A program made the translations under genes and the position numbers. From an uncultured Erysipelotrichales bacterium (GTDB taxonomy: Bacteria > Bacillota_I > Bacilli_A > Erysipelotrichales > Coprobacillaceae), in NCBI GenBank assembly GCA_910579135.1, contig CAJTTM010000003.1:62001-126000 (forward strand): a DNA stretch of 64,000 nucleotides, written 5' to 3'. Positions 59,987 through 64,000 of this stretch are shown here, in pieces. Numbering within the stretch: position 1 is the stretch's first letter; every line of letters begins with the position of its first letter. Below the pieces are notes generated by a model. The model was not told the origin of the DNA. It did no database searches and worked only from the letters and a program-made list of their open reading frames with translations.

Positions 59987-62900
59987 TTATTTCATATTTT
60001 TAAATGCTGTTGAAAGCATTAATTTCACTCTATTCAGCTGATTAACTTCACTAGCTCCAGGATCATAATCTATCGCAACAATATTACTTTGAGGATATCT
60101 TTTTCTTATTGCTTTAATAGCACCTTTTCCAGTTACATGATTTGGTAAACAAGCAAATGGTTGCATACATACAATATTAGGAGCTCCCTCTTCTATAAGT
60201 TCTATCATCTCACCAGTTAAGAACCAACCTTCTCCTGTCATATTTCCAATAGAAACAATATCTTTTGCCTTATTTGCGATTGTATCAATTGGATGAGGAG
60301 CAGTAAAACGATCTGATGTTTCTAATGCTTTGATCATATCTCTTCTTAAAAAATCGATAAACCAAATCGCAAAATTACATAACCAAACAGCTTTTTGACT
60401 CATATCATAATGGTCATGTTCAAACCATGTATTATAGAAACAATACTGGAAGAAGTCTATCAAATCAGGCATAACAGCCTCTCCACCTTCTTTTTCAATA
60501 ATATCCACAATCTCATTATTAGCTGTTGGATGGAACTTCACCAATATTTCTCCAACTAATCCAACTCTTGGTTTTTTTATATTTAATAGAGGTAACTCAT
60601 CAAAATCTTTAACAATCGCATAGACATTTTTCTTAAATTCCTTCATGCTCCCATTCTTAACATTCTTTTGACACTTTTCAACCCATGATTGATATAATCT
60701 ATTTGCTGAACCCTTTACCTTTTCATAAGGTCTAACACGATATAGAACTCTCATAAATAAATCACCATACATTGCTCCAATAATAACCTTTTTCGCAAGT
60801 GGATAAGTAATCTTGAATCCAGGATTATCCTCTAAACCAGAAAGATTAGCCGAAATAACTGGAATCTGTTCCATATGAGCATCTTTTAATGCCTTTCTAA
60901 TAAATGCAATATAATTTGTAGCTCTACATCCTCCACCTGTTTGAGTGATTATAACAGCTGTTCTATTTAAATCATATTGACCACTATTTAAAGCATTCAT
61001 TAATTGTCCAGTCACAATAATACTTGGATAACAAGCATCATTATTAACATACTTCAATCCTTGTTCTACTGCATCCTTATCAACCGAAGGTAAAACTACA
61101 AAACGATAACCAGAAGCATTCACAGCAGTTTCTACAAATTGAAAATGAATTGGCGACATCTGAGGACAAATAATTGTCCATTTTTCATCTCTCATTTCTT
61201 TAGTAAAAGATACTTTTGTAGGTTTATACTTTAGACTCAAATCAATAGTTTCATTATATTTTTCAACCGTTGCTTTAAGCGATCTAATACGAATACGAAT
61301 AGCTCCTAGATTACTTCCTTCATCAATTTTAATAAGTGTATAGATCTTATGCCTCGCTTTTAATATTTCTGATACCTGATCACTTGTTACTGCATCTAAA
61401 CCACAACCAAATGAAGTCAGTTGAATTAACTCTAAATCATTTCTAGTTGAAACATATTGAGCAGCACGATATAAACGTGAATGATATGTCCATTGATCAA
61501 CAACTCTCAAATTAACATCTTCTTTATTAAGATGAGCAATACTATCCTCACTGAAGACTACAAATCCTTCACCAGTAATCAAATCTGGAATACCATGATT
61601 AATCTCTGGATCTATATGATAAGGTCTACCAGCTAAAACAATACCTTTTAAATGATGTTCTTCCATATATCCTAAAGCTAATTCACCTTGTTTGTGAATA
61701 TCATTTTGACAATTTTCTAACTCTTTATAAGCTTTATCAATAGCCTCATATAATTCTTTGTCACTAATATCATAATCAACAAACTCTTCTTTTAAAACAT
61801 TAATTAAAGTCTTACGATTATTCAATGAACAAAATGGATTCATAAACTTAATATCCATAGACTCTAATCTATCAACATTATTCTTAATAACTTCTGGATA
61901 ACTTCCAACAACAGGACAATTATAATTATTCCCCTGACTCTCAAATTCTTTTCTTTCATAAGCAACACAAGGATAAAAGATTGTTTTTATACCCTTTTCA
62001 ATAAGATTTTCAATATGACCATGACTTATCTTTGCAGGATAACATACAGATTCGCTTGGTATAGATTCAATTCCTTTTTCATATATTGCTTTTGAAGACC
62101 TTGCAGAAAGAACAACTCTAAATTTCAACTCTGTTAATAGAGTATGCCAGAATGGGTAATTTTCATACATATTTAAAACTCTAGGAATACCAATAGTTCC
62201 TCTTGAAGCATCTTCTATTGATAAAGAACGATATTGAAAAATTCTTTTATACTTATAATCAAATAAATTAGGTAATGACTTAGATTGAAGTGGAAGATTA
62301 GCTCCTCTTTCACATCTATTTCCACTAATATATTCTCTACCATCATTAAAAGAAGTTACTGTCAACATACAATGATTTGTACATTTTTGACAATTTCTCA
62401 TCGTACTTTCATATGTTAATTTCTCTAATTCTTCTAATGACAACAACGTAGTAGGTGTTCCATCATCCTTTTCACATGCTAGTTTAGCCATACCATAAGC
62501 CCCCATAAGACCAGCAATGTCAGGACGTACAACTTCTACATCTGCTTCTTTTTCAAACGCTCGTAATACCGCCTCATTATAAAAAGTTCCACCTTGAACA
62601 ACAATTCTTTTTCCAATATTCTCTTTCGATCTTAGTTTGATAACTTTATACAAAGCATTCTTAATAACCGAATAGGATAAACCAGCTGAAATATCTTCAA
62701 TACTTGCTCCTTCCTTTTGAACTTGTTTAACTTTAGAATTCATAAATACTGTACAACGACTTCCTAAATCAGTTGGATGTTTTGCAAGTAAAGCACTCTT
62801 TGAAAAATCATCAATTTCATAACCTAAAGAATGAGCAAACGTTTCTAAAAACGAACCACAACCAGATGAACAAGCTTCATTCAATGTTATATCTTGAATA

Positions 62901-64000
62901 ACTCCCTCATCAATAGTAATAGCCTTCATATCTTGTCCACCAATATCTAAAATAAAATTCACATCAGGAACAAAACTTCTAGCAGCACGATAATGAGCAA
63001 TTGTTTCAACTTCTCCATAATCTACTTTTAAAGCAGCTTTAATCAAAGCTTCTCCATATCCTGTAACACCAGCTTTTTGAATATAAGCTCCATTAGGTAA
63101 TAAATGATATATTTCTTTTAATATCTTAATAATTAACTTTAAAGGATTGCCTTCATTAGAATTATAGAAAGAATATAAAATAGCCCCATCAGAATCAGTT
63201 AATATGACTTTAGATGTTGTTGAACCAACATCTATTCCTAAATAAATAGGACCAGTATACTTTGCTAAATTTCTTTTCTTTGTTTTATTTTGATAATGTC
63301 TTTTTCTAAATTCATCTAATTCATCTTCATCTTTAAACAATGGTTCTAAAGAACTAGAAAGTTCACTATCACCATCTTTATAATTCTCTAAAGTTATGAT
63401 TAAATCATTTAATAAATGAATTTCTTTTTCTTCCTTAGCATACAAACACGCTCCCATAGCTACAAACAATTGTGGATTGTTAGGGAAAATAATTTCATCT
63501 TCACTTAAATTCAATGTTTCTATAAAACGTTGTCTTAATTCACTTAAAAAATATAAAGGTCCACCTAAAAAAGCAACCTTACCCTTAATAGGTTTTCCAC
63601 AGGCCAACCCACTAATAGTTTGATTGACAACAGCTTGAAAAATAGAAGCTGCAATATCTTCTTTTCTAGCCCCATCATTAATTAATGGTTGAATATCTGT
63701 TTTCGCAAACACTCCACAACGAGATGCAATTGGATAAATCGTTGTATGATTCTTTGCAAGTTCATTTAACCCTGTTGCATCTGTCTTCAATAATGTTGCC
63801 ATCTGATCAATAAAAGCTCCTGTACCTCCTGCACAAGTTCCATTCATTCTCTGTTCTAAAGAACTTTCAAAATAAGTTATTTTAGCATCTTCTCCACCTA
63901 GTTCGATCGCAACATCAGTACTAGGTATATAAGTTTCTACTGTTTTTGTACAAGCAATAACTTCTTGAATAAATTTTACTTTCATTTTTTGAGATATTGA
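59987..64000 (-). CDS. Fused 2-hydroxyacyl-CoA dehydratase activase-like protein, 5' truncated
   Basis: At least 1337 residues of a roughly 1400-residue protein of the BcrA/BadF/activase family with a DUF2229 and dehydratase-like C terminus. The frame continues past the window end upstream of ATG 63985 (SISQK before it) and the usual N-terminal 'GIDVGSTT' start of the first ASKHA domain is missing, so the gene is cut. Visible are GTCAGGTGAFIDQMA (first domain, 4Fe-4S Cys), a second complete ASKHA domain with YLGIDVGSTTSKVILTD and ACSSGCGSFLETFA, then Cys-rich segments (NCQKCTNHCMLT, SVCYPAKISHGH, NDACYPSIIVTGQ). ATP-driven electron transfer to a partner enzyme is the known role of activases; the role of the fused form is not established. 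No dehydratase alpha/beta genes are in the window. Confidence 0.92.
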   Translation of the reverse strand, partial: SISQKMKVKFIQEVIACTKTVETYIPSTDVAIELGGEDAKITYFESSLEQRMNGTCAGGTGAFIDQMATLLKTDATGLNELAKNHTTIYPIASRCGVFAKTDIQPLINDGARKEDIAASIFQAVVNQTISGLACGKPIKGKVAFLGGPLYFLSELRQRFIETLNLSEDEIIFPNNPQLFVAMGACLYAKEEKEIHLLNDLIITLENYKDGDSELSSSLEPLFKDEDELDEFRKRHYQNKTKKRNLAKYTGPIYLGIDVGSTTSKVILTDSDGAILYSFYNSNEGNPLKLIIKILKEIYHLLPNGAYIQKAGVTGYGEALIKAALKVDYGEVETIAHYRAARSFVPDVNFILDIGGQDMKAITIDEGVIQDITLNEACSSGCGSFLETFAHSLGYEIDDFSKSALLAKHPTDLGSRCTVFMNSKVKQVQKEGASIEDISAGLSYSVIKNALYKVIKLRSKENIGKRIVVQGGTFYNEAVLRAFEKEADVEVVRPDIAGLMGAYGMAKLACEKDDGTPTTLLSLEELEKLTYESTMRNCQKCTNHCMLTVTSFNDGREYISGNRCERGANLPLQSKSLPNLFDYKYKRIFQYRSLSIEDASRGTIGIPRVLNMYENYPFWHTLLTELKFRVVLSARSSKAIYEKGIESIPSESVCYPAKISHGHIENLIEKGIKTIFYPCVAYERKEFESQGNNYNCPVVGSYPEVIKNNVDRLESMDIKFMNPFCSLNNRKTLINVLKEEFVDYDISDKELYEAIDKAYKELENCQNDIHKQGELALGYMEEHHLKGIVLAGRPYHIDPEINHGIPDLITGEGFVVFSEDSIAHLNKEDVNLRVVDQWTYHSRLYRAAQYVSTRNDLELIQLTSFGCGLDAVTSDQVSEILKARHKIYTLIKIDEGSNLGAIRIRIRSLKATVEKYNETIDLSLKYKPTKVSFTKEMRDEKWTIICPQMSPIHFQFVETAVNASGYRFVVLPSVDKDAVEQGLKYVNNDACYPSIIVTGQLMNALNSGQYDLNRTAVIITQTGGGCRATNYIAFIRKALKDAHMEQIPVISANLSGLEDNPGFKITYPLAKKVIIGAMYGDLFMRVLYRVRPYEKVKGSANRLYQSWVEKCQKNVKNGSMKEFKKNVYAIVKDFDELPLLNIKKPRVGLVGEILVKFHPTANNEIVDIIEKEGGEAVMPDLIDFFQYCFYNTWFEHDHYDMSQKAVWLCNFAIWFIDFLRRDMIKALETSDRFTAPHPIDTIANKAKDIVSIGNMTGEGWFLTGEMIELIEEGAPNIVCMQPFACLPNHVTGKGAIKAIRKRYPQSNIVAIDYDPGASEVNQLNRVKLMLSTAFKNMK

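Overview
The window is 64 kb of very AT-rich DNA with Firmicutes-type ribosome binding sites, AGGAGG-like and close to the starts. Several families are typical of gut Erysipelotrichia or Coprobacillaceae-like Firmicutes: a fused 2-hydroxyacyl-CoA dehydratase activase, secreted proteins with Listeria/Bacteroides (InlB B-type) repeats, and an Rpn-type PD-(D/E)XK protein. This placement is inference; no rRNA or other marker is present. I saw no tRNA, rRNA, CRISPR array or complete insertion sequence.

Layout. 1-13.5 kb is mostly housekeeping and surface genes: a truncated peptide-binding lipoprotein, an NdpA-like protein, yaaA, an Rpn-type protein, a DJ-1/PfpI protein, an AI-2E family permease, a 977-aa secreted repeat protein, manA, a membrane-anchored polysaccharide deacetylase and a YihY/BrkB protein. 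13.6-46.7 kb is a large polysaccharide locus read almost entirely leftwards. Its right part (about 44.1 to 29.9 kb) has ugd, three GT4-like transferases, manC, a phosphohexomutase, gmd, rmd, a WecG/TagA transferase, a Wzy-like polymerase, a Wzx flippase and a Wzz-like protein, and it ends at a strong terminator. A new promoter then starts the left part (29.7 to 13.6 kb). This holds the priming transferase, a DUF4422 transferase, two tandem Wzy-like proteins, glf, a secreted beta-helix protein, two LicD proteins, a CDP-glycerol-type phosphotransferase, a probable galactofuranosyltransferase, a second Wzx, a cytidylyltransferase and two acyltransferases, the last one frameshifted.

46.7-51.5 kb is an accessory island in decay: an intact DUF4143 ATPase, a small nuclease-like protein, broken abiH and DUF1016 (YhcG) genes, remnants of an AAA/PD-(D/E)XK protein, and two identical 74-bp direct repeats 3.5 kb apart. 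51.7-56.4 kb is a two-gene operon for a second secreted beta-helix protein and a secreted esterase. 56.5-64 kb has another PD-(D/E)XK remnant, a UvrD/RecB helicase-nuclease and the activase, cut by the window end.

How it fits together. manC, the mutase, gmd and rmd imply GDP-D-mannose and GDP-D-rhamnose. glf implies galactofuranose, and ugd implies UDP-glucuronate. The cytidylyltransferase, CDP-glycerol-type transferase and LicD proteins imply a phosphodiester-substituted polysaccharide. Two flippases and three polymerase-like proteins suggest two repeat-unit pathways merged into one locus. Secreted beta-helix, esterase and deacetylase proteins, three of them sharing a C-terminal Fn3-like module, could act on the finished polymer outside the cell. 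The most unusual items are this secreted module set, the Wzz protein with a domain resembling a dead BY-kinase, and several single-base frameshifts at short homopolymers.
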